Shown here: piece after piece, positions 47,733 through 60,290 of the stretch | Numbering within the stretch: the first letter of the stretch is position 1 | Layout: every line of letters starts with the position of its first letter | Assembly (NCBI RefSeq): GCF_025698545.1 | Contig: NC_068571.1 | Span: 32,831,733-32,895,732 of the forward strand | Source: Gossypium raimondii | Taxonomy: Eukaryota > Streptophyta > Magnoliopsida > Malvales > Malvaceae | DNA length: 64,000 nucleotides | Direction of reading: 5' to 3' | The notes under the pieces: generated by a model | Told to the model about the DNA's origin: nothing | Seen by the model: only the letters and a program-made list of their open reading frames with translations | The model's database searches: none | Translations under genes and position numbers: made by a program

Positions 47733-48746
47733 GATATTTTATGAGGGTAATACATTTATGACAAGGTCATTGGACAAACACTTATTTAAGTTTCTTTCGT
47801 AATGATATATAATAAAGGAGAGTTCAATCATGGTACTTTAGTGAAATGACTCCATACTTCAATAATGTTGTAATTAATAAACGAAGAGTTGAAACTTAAT
47901 TATAAATTATTTAAGCCTTAATCACATATGTTCAATCGATCTCTTTGTTAGCTCAACGTAACCCAAAATGGATTGCATGTAGAACTTATAATATGGAATG
48001 AATGAAAATGACAATTAAGAGAAATAGATTGCATGCATCACTATTCGTAGTGAACATGTTTCTCGCTAAATACAAAAGATAACTTAGAAATTAAATTAAT
48101 TTCTTTGAATTATTGTTTAATTGATTAAAATTAAATAATTGAAATTTGAAATGAGAATTAAATTAATTATTCATAGCAAATTTATTAAACAATGTGATTA
48201 AATATATTTCCTCATATATTCTAATACGATAAAACTGCCACTCTAGCGAAATAAGAATTGAGTTGAGAAAATATTTTATTTATGTAAATTAATTAATGTT
48301 TTAGGAAATAAAAAATGTATTTATTGGATTGATTCAATTATATGTGTTGGTTAAAAATCCAGATAACACATATAATTGTACTCGATACATGAGACAGTCC
48401 GAGAGCTATCCCATTACATAAGGGGCGACAAACCCTAGTCTCAATAAAGGTTGCCACCGCTCCTAGGGTTTCCTAAATAGGAAAATTTATTTTTTATATT
48501 AAAATATTATTATTTATATTAAAATATTATTATTTAATTACCCTTTGTTCAAGTAAAACTCTTGTATTTTTTTCCTATAAATAGGAACTATAAGATAACC
48601 TAAATGACACACTAGTTGAGCGTTGTTACCCAGCCATAAAATAATAAAAAAATATTTATAAAATAAATTATATCTTCTACAAAGCTAAAAAATTTTTGAT
48701 TTCCCATAGAGAGGAATTAATTTTCCCCCTGAAAATTAATTGAAAG
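47733..48746. other. Middle part of the old LTR-like host sequence
   Basis: No gene. It contains the TATA-like box near 48576 and the left target copy gaaag (48742-48746) of the next insertion. Confidence 0.5.
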
Positions 48747-50145
48747 TGTAACATCTCGTTACTCGACTCGATTGTCAGATCTAATTTACAAGGTGCCACA
48801 TTCATTGTCGGAGCAACTACGATCAAATTACAACCCATTAAACATTCAAATGTAACTAGAACAAGTGTATAAAACTATTCTTAATATGAGATTACAAAAG
48901 CTCTTTTGTTAACCCGAGATCGAAATAAGACCAAATTGTAAGGATTACAAAGTTTCGAGTCGACATCGTGATGCCAAGGGTTCCTCGTCATTAGGCAACT
49001 CTTTGTGAGGATAGACTTTACTCTGTTACTTGTCAATGACAATACATGTTTGTTGTTGCGATGTAACTCACTATTTTCACAAGAATCAACCTGGTACAAG
49101 TTTGGATGACTTGAAAACATGTTTAAACATCTTCCATACTACTATATCAAACATCTACCAAAGCATACAATACAAATTGTGCAAAATTGGTACTTCCAAG
49201 TACCATCAAATTACTAACTTCTAATATTAACTAATGAATTTGGCTTAAACCATTCATATTTCCAAAAACCAACCAAAACATATTCAAGACTATATCACTA
49301 CAACAAAACAGTCTTAAGATGACACTTTTGTGCCGACACTTTCCTAAGTGTTGGGATAGACTTGCCAACATACGCTTTAGCCAACTCTTTGTATAAGGGT
49401 TGGGATATGCATGCCTAAGGCAACGTTTAAATAAGATTCAGATTTATCACAATGCCGACACTTTTGGGCCGAAACTTTCCTAAGTGTTAGGATAGACTTA
49501 CCGACGTACTCTTTGGCCAACTCTTTGTATAAGGGTTGGGTTATGTATGCCTAAGGCAACACTTAAATAAGAGTCAGTTTTTTTCAACACTATGCCAACT
49601 TTTGTTATACCTTTCCTAACTATATAAAAGTGTTTCCATATGAAAAGCCTAACACGACTCTTTTTGGACTATGTTGACCCTTTTTTGGGTTGTTTAAATT
49701 TGTATCTTTAAACTTTTTTGGGTGTTGGCAAAATCTAATCATATCCCGACTTTTTAGGAAGATTTGGAAAACTATTAACCTATCCCAACTTTTATTTTTA
49801 GTTGGCAAATATTTTTTCTAACTCAACCTTTTTTGTGTTGCCTTTGTTTGCTCATGATTTATCCCAACCTTTTTTTCGTCTGCAAATGTTAGACCTAACC
49901 CAAACTTTTTTGTGTTGTCTTTGGCCTAACTCAACAAATTAAATAAAATATTATCTTACACTCTCTATTTGTTTAATACCCAAAATTTCATTAAATTTAC
50001 ACTATCTATTTGTTTAATACAAAAAATATTATCTTACACTTTTTTCATTACCAACAAATTAAATAAAAGCTCGTCCACTTATCCTCTTAAACCCTAATCC
50101 CGTCAATATCTTTTCAGAGCTTAATCTTTTGCTTTCAACCCCTAG

Positions 50146-50770
50146 TGTCACGAGGCTAGATCTTTCATCTCGTGATCCGTGCGGCCTTAGGCGATTCATT
50201 CATCCAAACTCGCCTGAGTCAGCCTTTACTCAAGTGAGAATTCCTTTAGAAGTCTTTCAAGGCACCAATTTTTATAGCGGAAGCAATTTATGTCAAAAAC
50301 AACAACAAAAGAACAACAGAAAGAACGCACACAAGGTGTTTAAGTAAATTCTCTCAATATTCTCTTATTCATAAAGAATGATGAAACAATGAATGGAGTC
50401 AGTACAAATGAGAGGGAGGCTCTCTATTTATAGTTGAGCTCTCAAAAACCGACAGTCAAGATACATTTACATCGACGAACGAGATTAACCATATTCTTTG
50501 ATTTTAGGGATTTACAAGATATGCCATATCAAACCTAATCTAATCTTTACAAGATATTATTCTATCAATCTTCTAAGATTAGTTACCAAAATAGCCTAAG
50601 TTGACATTTCTTTATTATCGGGCCAACTAGACTTCAATCTGACAGGCTTCTCCAACAGCTTACCGAATCGGGCCAGTTCTTGCGGGCCAAATGATCCCTA
50701 TCTACACAATAGACCTTCATCGGATGCATTTGGTGCAATGATCACGGGCTTTGAACTGCGGCCTGTGACA
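50146..50770 (-). repeat. Solo LTR of the gag-only family inside the CACTA element
   Basis: 625 bp, tgtcacgaggct to gcctgtgaca, same orientation as 11743-15104. Left flank is cctag, right flank ttaag; no clear target duplication. Confidence 0.88.
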
Positions 50771-51065
50771 TTAAGGGATTCAAAATTCAAATTCCTTACT
50801 TTTATACGCAGAAAGAAAATGTGAAACCCTTAAAATCTGAATGAAGAGATAGATGGTGATTTTTAAAGTTTCTCAATAAATTAGTTAAATACTAATTACC
50901 TTGTTCCTTTCCTTTTTTCCTCCTGAGTCTAAGTCTGAGCCCAAGTCTTTTTATATTCCTTAGCTCAGGTAATTTTCTCTTCCTTCTCTTTGATTGAGCA
51001 ATAAATATCTATTTTACTTTGCTTTTCTATTTTTGTTTTAACTTTGTTTCATGCCTACCTCTCTA

Positions 51066-51170
51066 GATGATATGGTACATCAAAATAATAATGAGAGAGG
51101 TAGATCCCGCCTTAGGTCTCCCTGCTGGAAGAATGACTCTCGCTACTTGTCGAGGTCTCCTCGTTGTTAA
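51066..51170 (+). other. Possible captured RS-type exon fragment in the CACTA element
   Basis: One frame reads ERGRSRLRSPCWKNDSRYLS then RSPRC and a stop. Repeated Arg-Ser pairs resemble the RS tail of SR splicing factors. It is short, and no RNA-recognition motif was found near it, so chance cannot be excluded. Confidence 0.25.
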
Positions 51171-54100
51171 TGCCTGCCCATCCCAACATTCTATTACTAA
51201 GGCAAGCCCAAACCTTTGTTTCGTGGATGTGATTTAGGATCACATTTTTAATTTCTCTTTTATGCCTAACCTCTTACGTTGATTTATATATTAGGGTTTC
51301 TATTTGGGAACCTCATTGATATTTCCCAAGGTTTTGGTGTTGCAATTGCTATCAATGTTAACGTGGTAACACTCATTTTAGCACTTATATTCAACCCGAG
51401 AAACATAGTTAGAAGTAGCTTTTAGTCGTTTACAATATGGTTATTGGGAGAAATTGTGGGAAAGGAAAATAGAACAATAGCTTAATAGCTAGTATTGATG
51501 TTAAGTTTTCAAGTTGAAAGCAATGCATGATTAATTCATGATTTTTTGTGTTCCTTCAATGATTTTCACTTTCAATAATTGTATATTTCTTCGCTTTTTT
51601 GTTCTTTTTAATTCAAGATTTTTTGTGCTCCTTCATTGAGCTTAGATGGATTTGGCAACTCATTACAAGCTGAGTTTTATGTTTAATTCTTGTAATTATT
51701 ACTTTCTTTCTCGTTCATTGATTGGAGCTAATGTTATTCTACTAAATCTTTTATGTATACATATTTAAATTGAAATTTTGATATAGTTTTAGCTCAAGAT
51801 TGATGTTAGAATTAATATGATGAACCAAATTAGCAAATATATAAGTTCGTGTTGGTTCTATAGTTTCTCAGTGTTTGTAAATTAGATTTAGCCTATTGAT
51901 TTTCTTATTAAAAGCACGGTTTGGACTCTGCATTTTCTAGAAAAAAATAATTACAGAAGCAACAAGTTTTTGTTCCTCTTATTGCATTTGTTGGTTAAGG
52001 TCATGTATATATATGTTCACTGGTTGTTGCTTAAATGGATTCTATTAGCCAATTGTTTTTTATGCAAATTTTGTTAACTTCCATGTTCTGCTTTATTGTA
52101 GGTCTGCTTTTTGAGTATGTATCTTCATAAACCTTCTGCTTATCTTACCTAAATTGCATGTTTGTCTCAATGTTTTTTTTTGGATAAGATATTGATGATA
52201 TTATGTACTTCCTTTCTTTTTTTTTTTGCGATGTTGATCATTGTTGGTCTTCCAAGTTATACGGAATGAAGCCTTACTGCTTCTTACATAATTGACTCGT
52301 GAAGCTGAGGTGAGCCTTTGTGTTTGTTTATATCTCTTCTCTCTTTTGCCCTTTAAATTTCATTCTTTTCCTTTTGCACATGAACCTTCTTTAAATATGT
52401 TTGATTGCCTTTCTAATTAAGAGAATTTTATGATTTCAAGAGATTCAAATATTGTAGTCTTCGAAGGTGCATTTGAAAAAAAATTAGTATCATGAAGGAG
52501 GAAAGAGATTCTGATGGAGGTGTGGTTGTGCAGGTGGTTCATTGGATTTAATGTTGGACCTCAATGGACTTGTTCCGGCTTGTTTGTTGTTAGAGCAATT
52601 ATTTTATTTTCCTTTTTTTTTTTACTTCTGTACATTCAGTTGAATGCTGGTGGTATACATTTCGGCTAAATGTTAGTGTATTTTGATTGTTGGATCGATT
52701 TTTGTAGTGAATATTCAACCTTTATTTTAATTTTATATTTTTTAGTTGTATTTAAAGCACGATTTCCATCATTATTCACTATAAATGTTTATGAAAATAT
52801 ATTAATATTGAAGTAAAAAAATAGAAAAAAAAATTGTCTTAGACTTATCTATCCCAACATATTTAAGGTTGGCTTAGATGTGTCTATCCCAACCTTTTAA
52901 AGGTTGCCTTAGACGGGTCTATCCCAACCTTTTTAAAGTCACCTTTGACATGGGCATGAGCCAACTCTTTAAAGGTTGGCATATGTATGTTTTATTTTGA
53001 CCTTTTTTTTCCGTTGTCTATTTCCACCTATGCCAACATTTTCTAAACATCGGCCTTGACTAGGTTTTTGCCAACCCTTCAATAAAGGTCGACTTATGTT
53101 GAATTATGCGGACACTTTTTCAAAAGTGTTGCAGAACCTATGCCAACTGAACTATTGACAATGTTTTCGGAAGCATCGGAGGAAACATCGGGATGACTTA
53201 GGCCTGTTTTGTTGTAGTGCATTCACAACCTTATGGCTTAAAACTAACTAGATAAACACATCCAAACACAAATTCAAAGCATTAACATAAGATTATAACA
53301 TATATAATTTGACCATTTGACCATTTAACCAAAATACCTAGGTACATGCCACAAGACCAAAATGAAATACAATTTACAAACTTTGTTGAGTTGTAAACAA
53401 TAGTCTGGATGCTGGCTTCAAGTCTCGGGGCTTCGAGAATCACCTAAACTTGCACACGGAGAAAACAAACTGTACGCTGAGTAATAGAGTTCAATGGTTA
53501 ATCCATCCCAATCCAATTACAACATTAAGTATCCTCATTTACACTATTTTAGCCCAATTGGTTTTACACATTTTCATCAATTTACACATAAGTATGCATA
53601 TATCCAATTACAACATTAAGTATGCATATTTCAATTTACACTATTTTCATCAACAATCTGTACGCTGAGCAATAGAGTTTAGTGGTTAATCAATTTATCA
53701 CATAACATAACATATTTTAGCCCAATTCAAAGTCAATTTCATATTTTCATCAATTTACAATATTTTCTATTCTATTAAATTTAGTCTTCTATTCCAATAA
53801 TCCATACCAATCTCTCAATCAAAATATGTCATACTATCAACATATACTCACCTTAACACTCCCATATGTAGGAAAACATGCAAATGCAATCAACAAAATT
53901 GACATTAAATTATAAATGTACAAACCGAGATTTTCGTGCGTCACTCATTGATGATTTTCACTTTTTCTTTCCCTTTAGACAATTCGGTGTTGTCGTTAGC
54001 TAAGAAAAATCATAAAACACATCACATTATCAAATACCAATTTTTAAAAATTTTGCAAATTATTAAATTTAGTCCATAAAACCAAGACAAGCATAACTTT

Positions 54101-55017
54101 CACTTTAGGGCTTTGGATTAAAATATGATTTCACCAAAACCCATTAGAGACCCTTAATTTTCTTTCATTACCAACAATTCATGACAGTTTTGCATTTTAT
54201 TCAATTTGGTTCCTTATGTACAAAACTAAAAATTAAGCTTTAACATTTAGTCTCTTTTTATACTAAGTTTAATTTCTAACAATTTAACACCAAAATCATT
54301 AAATTCTCAACTATGGAAAATTTCTAAAACTTTAATAGTTTCACAAATTAGTACATGGGTTAGCTAAATCAAGCTCCCATGATTTAATTTCAATAAAAAT
54401 CAAAGAAAAATGGCTAGGGACTTACTTGAAATTAAGGCTAAAAGCTTGGAAAACCTAACAATGGCATCAAGCAACTTTTTTTTTTCACTTGGAATCGATT
54501 GGAGAAGATGAACTTCTCTTCCTTTCCACCAAAGTTCCATTTATATACAAGGATTAAGTTGTAAATTAACCTAATTAACCTTAATTTAATTAAACAAACC
54601 TTATTTTACTTGGTATCTTAATCATACCGTCCACTAACATGTAATTTAACATGGTATAATTATTGTTTTGAACCTTTATTTAATTGCAATTTAAGTACCC
54701 AAGCCATTTACTAAATAAAAACATAGAGTGATTGGACTTTACAATTCCGACTACATTGGTTGTCCAAATTTCATTTTATCTATACATTAACTCAATAAAT
54801 ATTCCTATTAATATTTACAGACTTGGTTTACGAAAACAGGGTCCCGAAACTACATTTTCCAACACCATTTGAAACTGGATCATTACAGAAAGTTTTCATT
54901 ATGTGCATTCGGTTCGTATAGTTTGAGCCCAAACTCAAAGTAAGCCGAGGTTTGACGATACTGGAGAAGATCGTTTGGTAGAAAGCCAGGAAACGACCGA
55001 AACTGCCTCGCTCAAAG

Positions 55018-57765
55018 CACATATACTATTTTGGTCTAGAGTTTATTACTATAAATACCTTTAGACTACCACTATGCTACAAACACTATTTTTTAATCCA
55101 TTTTTTCCAAAACGAAGGGTTTAGACAAGCCTCTATTTAACAAAATATGGAAACTAACATTAAAGATACAAAATTGGATTCTTGAAATCCACCAATTAGG
55201 AAAACACATCTTTCTTAGAACACTGTATAAAAAATGCCAACTAAGGTCATTAGAAAAATTTTAGTCAATGTTAACACAAAGGCCATGACAAGCGCAAGTG
55301 TTCATCGCTCTCAATAAGACAATGGACTTATTTAGTGGTTTTGGCGTTCAATCTTATAGGCAGTTCCTATATCACCTCATACTCGACCCGATCACTAGGC
55401 CTAAGTACTGGATGCTACAAGAACCCGTTAAAATTTATCATACATCCATAATTAAATTTACATTAAAAACAACTTATTCGCTTAGACCTAATTGCCTCTT
55501 AAACATACACTAAAAAGATTTCGTAATAATTTCCTATGGCCTTAGTTTCTGTGTACAATTTTATTGTTTCAATATGGTTCTACAATTATTATTTTTCCTT
55601 TAACCCCTGAGCTGAGGCCTCTACGGGTGCCACCATATATACACGAACAACTTCTACTACGCTACACTGATCGGGTGATGGCTAGCTTGGTCCCTCCATT
55701 CACCTTTCTTGTCACACTTTGTCCTGCGATTAAGTAGTGAAATCTATAAGTTCTAGTGAACATAGTGAGAATCTACTAAATAATATAATATAGCCAACTT
55801 GAAATGGTACAAAAAGAAACAAGGTTTGGGCAAATAATTCGACTCCCTTTTTTTTCATGGCATACTACCGAGTTTACCAAGGTTGTCATGGTCTTTCCAC
55901 TACCCTTCTGGCTTTTTGCTATCCTGACTCAATCTCAATATGAAACATAGGCACGTTCCTTCATAACATTGATCACTTGATGGGGCAATCTAACTCTGCC
56001 ATACCCCGACTTCACCTCTTTTCTCGTTCTTCACTATTTTTGACAAGTTGCCATCCATTAAGTAATCAGTAGACTTATTCTGGCCCTAGTGGACCTTCGC
56101 CTACGAATTCTTACCGTTTGGGTTCAACTAGATCAAATTTTGCTACTTTCTACTCTCACAATATGCGTCATCTCTCTGACGGACTCATTTAACATATTAT
56201 TGGCCCTATTTCACGTTGCCTTTCGTGAATCCCTTCATTAATTCAGAGATCCATGCCCCTCGGGCGCACATCACTTATGCATACCTGTAGAATATAGTGT
56301 CATTCATGTTGATCTTTCAATCTTAGTCCATGGCGTACCTCTTGTTCAGAGAACTTCCCCTTTTGGGTCTTACATCTTACTTATTGGTGGATCAATCCAC
56401 ATTACTAATCTGACAGATTTTCTGTAATGTCGTATCATCATACTACCATGGTATGACTCAACATAATCCTTATGTTTAACATTTTGGTAGACTATTTGCA
56501 CCCATATACCGACGGATTCATTTAGTTGCTTTAGCTTAGCTAAGGCCTTACACCCTTTTTTCATCATATTCCTTTAGTCCTTGTAGACCACCCCATGTTT
56601 ACTGTCTCAGTGGACTATCTATTCTATGTTTACAGTCCCAAGGGACTTGCTTTGCGGTTGCCATGGAGTCTTTCATCCGTGGTCTTACACCTATCTGCCA
56701 TCCTAGCATCTTATCAACTGATGCCATGGAGTCTTTCATCCATTGTCTTACTCTTTATACCTAGTTGCCATAATGTCTTTAATTTATGGTCTTACACATT
56801 ATACCCTATAGCTTATACATTGCTGCCATGACGTCTTTCATCGATAGTCATACGCCATATGTCTTTACATTGTACCATGCTACCATGACATCTTTCATCT
56901 ATGGTCTTACGCTATGTACCACATACCAGACTGCCATACCGTCTTTCATCTATGATTTTATGCCATATATCGTCGTCACGGTGTCGCCTCGAAAGACCAA
57001 TCAATATCGTTGTTACGGTAAATACCATTTCATGATCTCATTTTACCCGAATCCTCCTCCCATTACCTCATTTACACCACCTAACCTTGATGCTCGAACA
57101 TCGCAGTATTCCCTCCGTAAGGCTTGGAGTTTCCCCCGAGGCGATATATAATAAGTTCTCTTCTCATTTCCCATCCTAACTTTATTTATCCCATGAGTTT
57201 TATCCCCAGTTATTATGAAAGACATGCATCTAATAATCATTTATCTTAAAGCAATAGAAATTAACTTATCGTGACACTACAACCCTATTCATGCACAGAT
57301 TACCCATGCATTCCCTAGTTCATGCAATAAACATATCATCATTTATCACCTTGGAACAATGTGTAAAAACTCACCTTATTTCCTTATTCTTGTCACTGTG
57401 GCTTGACCAAATGTTAGCGGCTTCTTAAACCTAGCAATAGTCCCTCAATTTTCACCTTTCTAGATATCCATGCTTACGATTGCTGCAATATGTAGGGCCT
57501 CTCATTCTTTCATCCCCCTTCCTATATATTCCCTCATGGCGCGATCTTTACAGACAATTACCACCATACAATCCTAATTATTATGTTCCCCACTATGTAA
57601 CTAGCCGATCCGAATCTAACCAAATCAGATTAAGAGTCCAACTTTCACCTAACTAGCCACCAAATTCTCTAAATATCTCGCTATTGACCCTAACTTTCCA
57701 TTACTATTCAATCAAAAACTCAACCCCTTCTTGAGTTTAGGTATTTTGGAAATTCGGGTGTGACA
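55018..57765 (-). repeat. Ty3-type 3' LTR (minus strand), left end not resolved
   Basis: The right end attcgggtgtgaca reads TGTCACACCCGAAT on the minus strand, a normal LTR start, and a polypurine tract lies directly outside it. The interior contains a tandem array at 56640-56980. The left limit may be anywhere from about 55018 to 55500. Short ORFs inside are not conserved coding sequences. Confidence 0.55.
56640..56980. repeat. Imperfect tandem array of about 45-63 bp units
   Basis: Six copies of a motif near tgccatgacgtctttcatc..tggtcttac begin at about 56659, 56722, 56766, 56824, 56881 and 56932. The spacing varies and the copies differ, so it is a degenerate minisatellite inside the LTR. 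Confidence 0.7.
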
Positions 57766-57780
57766 ACTTCCCCACCCTTA
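57766..57780 (-). other. Polypurine tract of the Ty3-type element
   Basis: On the minus strand TAAGGGTGGGGAAGT abuts the LTR start at 57765. Confidence 0.7.
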
Positions 57781-58305
57781 GAGAAAATTCCATCCTCAAA
57801 ATTTTCACTCCGGGTAAATCTAGAGCAGTGTCCAGATAAATTTTTCCTTCTTAAGACCACCCAATCTTAACTTAGAGGTTGACATCCCTATTCACCTGGG
57901 TAGATTAACCTGTTCCCAACTTTTTAAACTACTCTGCAGAAGTGGCGGATTCGGACCTTTCATGATTAAAAGCCATCCATCAACAAGTAATTTTTTGACC
58001 TTCCTGGCGGAGTATTTTAGCGTACTCTGTATCAAAGTCATGGGACTAGATCCATTTGAGCATGCATTACTTATAGCGAATACTTAATAATCGTTTGGCT
58101 TTGGCAAACATTCCCGCTTTCCCCCCATTTTTTTTACAAATATCACCTACCGAGCTCGAGGATTTGAATCTTTCGATTTATTTCAACCAAACTTCCCTTA
58201 TACGTTTGGCTATTTAAATTGAGCCGTAAAGTGAGGAGGTGTATTACTTGAAACTCTCATTCTCTTCCTTATTGGTTAAGTTACTCTAAAATTTCCCTCA
58301 CTTGT
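57781..58305 (-). pseudogene. 3' end of a Ty3-type internal region
   Basis: On the minus strand, just before the polypurine tract, LDTALDLPGVKILRMEFSL is the kind of C-terminal and spacer sequence that precedes the tract in plant Ty3 elements. Further right nothing clear remains of integrase or the chromodomain; the piece is cut at 58306 by another LTR. Confidence 0.4.
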
Positions 58306-59115
58306 TGTAACAACCTATTCTTTAGTGGTGTCGAAAATAACGGTTTCGAGACCACAATGCTGACAAGTGAGTCTGTGAATAGTAATTATTAATATTTATG
58401 AGTTGGTTATAGTGTTTTAGTAAATCCTGATTCGATGATTTTTTTAATTGGATAGTTAACAATGGTCAAGTAGTTACCCCTAAAAGTTAAGTGGTTTTCA
58501 AAAAAAGATACCGAGACCTTGTTTCCATAAATAGAGGCCATAAATATTTTTATTAAATATTTATGAAGTTACTATATTGGTGTATTGAAGTTTGGTCTGG
58601 AAATTTTAGTGATTTGATAGTTAATTAAGGTAAAAGGATTAAATTGTAAAAGAGGTCAAAGTTAATCACTATAGATTTAAAATAGTAAAGGGGCCAAAAT
58701 GGTGATTAAACCAAGGTCAAAAAGTCCAAGCGATGGTGGATATGATCAATCCAATAGCTTTTGGGCTATTTTCTTATTAAGTCTTAATTAGTTTAAGGTT
58801 AAATTGAAATTAAGCTTATTTAGTTAAAATTTTAAAATAATTGAAGGACCAATTGTGCAATTAAACCTCTTTAAATGGTAATATACCATTCTTAATGGTA
58901 ATGGGCGGTGATGGAATGTTTATTAATTAAAATATGATTTATTATATTTTTTATAAAAATTATATGATTTGTTTAATGTTTTAAACATTAAAAAGAAAAG
59001 AAAAGAAAAAAAGATATTCTTATCATCTTCTTTTAAAGAACCGAAACACCATGGAAGTTTAACTAAGCTTTCAGCCAAGCTTTCATTTTCATGTGTGGTA
59101 TGTATTTGAATCCCG
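58306..59115 (+). repeat. LTR fragment of the TGTAACGACC family, plus orientation
   Basis: Begins tgtaacaacctattctttag and continues tggtgtcgaaaa..cggtttcgag, the reverse complement of the right end of 44753-47727. It resembles the family to about 59115, where it is cut. Right end and target duplication are missing. Confidence 0.55.
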
Positions 59116-59838
59116 AACATGGATCAATAATCTAGAAATATTAAACCAAGAAATAAGCACACATAATTGAGAACAAGAAACTAAGTATTTATTGCGTAAA
59201 ATAAAAATCAAAAGACAAAATCCATCGTAAGGTTCATCTCCCTAGGTATTTAGAAAATTAGTTCATGCTTGAAAACAGAAACATCCAAGATACAATATAA
59301 CCAAAGAAATAAAGAAACTCATAATAACTTCCTAAGAAATCAACTGGGAAACTTCAATCTTGACGGAAATCTATTTCAAAGTCAGCTTCAATGGTGTTTT
59401 TTGAGTTGTTTTCTTGAATATTCTCTGACGGCTCACTTCTATCTTCTTATTTTTGTCATATATATGTTTTAGAATGCTCGAAAAACCTAAAAATCATGAT
59501 TTTTCGCAATTCAATACACAATCCCATGAAAATCACATGGCCTACCACACGCTTGTGTGGGTGGTTTAGCCCGTGTAGCTCTTGCAGTTTACTCCGACGC
59601 TCTGGTTTTCGTTCTTTTTTCTCTTAAGCGCTCTATTAAACATTAAAACATGAATTTAAAGGATTAAGAGTATAAAAATCACAATTAACATCGAATAATC
59701 ACCAAAAGACACATTAAGAATGATGTTAAAACATGTTATTTTTAGCACTTATTAATAAAGGACATTCGCATCAAGGGCCATACTTGAAAGAGGGTTCAAC
59801 AACCATTCAATTATTTTGTTTTCTAATCAATCTCATTG
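59116..59838. other. Stretch without a recognisable gene
   Basis: Repeat-like DNA. A short palindrome-like cacacgcttgtgtggg lies near 59547. I cannot classify it. Confidence 0.4.
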
Positions 59839-60290
59839 CTAAAGGCCCAAAATAGGAATGCTGAAATTGCAGACCCCCCAACTATAAGAGCATACACGAG
59901 TGAAGTCCTTTAGTGATGACAAATACATTAAGTGGCAAAGGCTATTAGACTTATTTCCTATAAGCAGTCCCTTGATAATGCACAATATGTATGCCCTAAA
60001 ATATTGGTCAAACTCTTCATTGCTCATATTGTTAGTTGGTGAGTGCATGACCAATGTATGCAGCTATGTGAACTTCACTCGACTACCTTTGAAATCTTTT
60101 TAGTCATCAAGATAATGGCTAAGTAACCTCCCCATTTTTGGCTCGACATCAAATTCAACTATCCCGATAATGACTCTTTAAATTGGAATGCGGATGACTA
60201 GGGTTACGTCTTCAAATGTAATCATCGCTTCGCGACAGGGGAAGTGGGAAGTAAGAGTCTCCAATCTTTACCTTTCCACCAAAACAATGA
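59839..60290 (-). pseudogene. Plant mobile domain (PMD/MAIN-like) remnant
   Basis: The minus strand has, from 60280 down, HFPCREAMITFEDVTLVIRI (near 60235-60170) and then SPTNNMSNEEFDQYFRAYIL, NSLCHLMYLSSLKDFTRVCS and YSWGVCNFSIPIL (60054-59839). These match the order of a plant mobile domain (HLP.GE..ITLEDVA...G, then RAYIL..I, HLMYL..L.DF, YSWG). The domain is found in MAIN-type host proteins and in many transposons. The frame is broken between the pieces. Confidence 0.7.

Larger units (their letters stand above)
49296..53219. mobile_element. Non-autonomous CACTA (En/Spm-like) transposon
   Basis: Left end cactacaacaaaacag and, in reverse, right end cactacaacaaaacag are perfect 16-bp inverted repeats, followed by tcttaag and gcctaag. 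Subterminal repeats follow: two tandem copies of about 125 bp at 49321-49575, and tatcccaacct/aaggttgg motifs on both flanks (49600-49900 and 52850-53060). Adjacent triplets are tat and cat, so the 3-bp target duplication has one mismatch. No transposase was seen. The gag-only solo LTR 50146-50770 is inserted in it; without it the element is about 3.3 kb. Confidence 0.88.
48747..54887 (-). repeat. Solo LTR of the same broad family, interrupted by a CACTA element, with 5-bp target duplication
   Basis: Begins tgtaacatctcg and ends ctggatcattaca; gaaag lies on both sides (48742-48746 and 54888-54892). Without the CACTA insert it is about 2.2 kb. Its left 230 bases parallel 44753 onward (gagcaactac, ttacaaaagctcttttgtt, gacatcgtga). 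Confidence 0.88.
43905..55017. repeat. Old LTR-like sequence that hosts two nested LTR insertions
   Basis: The pieces 43905-44752, 47733-48746 and 54893-55017 read as one sequence when the two insertions and one copy of each target duplication are removed (agagataaag|gatatttt and taattgaaag|ttttcatt). The joined 2.0 kb starts tgttacatct, holds a TATA-like cctataaatagg near 48576 and resembles, from memory, Copia LTRs of cotton. Its own outer ends are not certain. Confidence 0.45.

Noticed and set aside
50141..50775. Target duplication of the solo LTR in the CACTA element
   Set aside because: Flanks are cctag and ttaag; no 4- or 5-bp match is present.
43900..55022. caaag on both sides of the old LTR-like sequence as a target duplication
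   Set aside because: The left copy precedes tgttac, but the right copy does not follow a CA end; the match may be chance.
56640..56980. CRISPR-like array
   Set aside because: Unit spacing and sequence vary, and this is plant DNA; it is a degenerate tandem repeat in an LTR.
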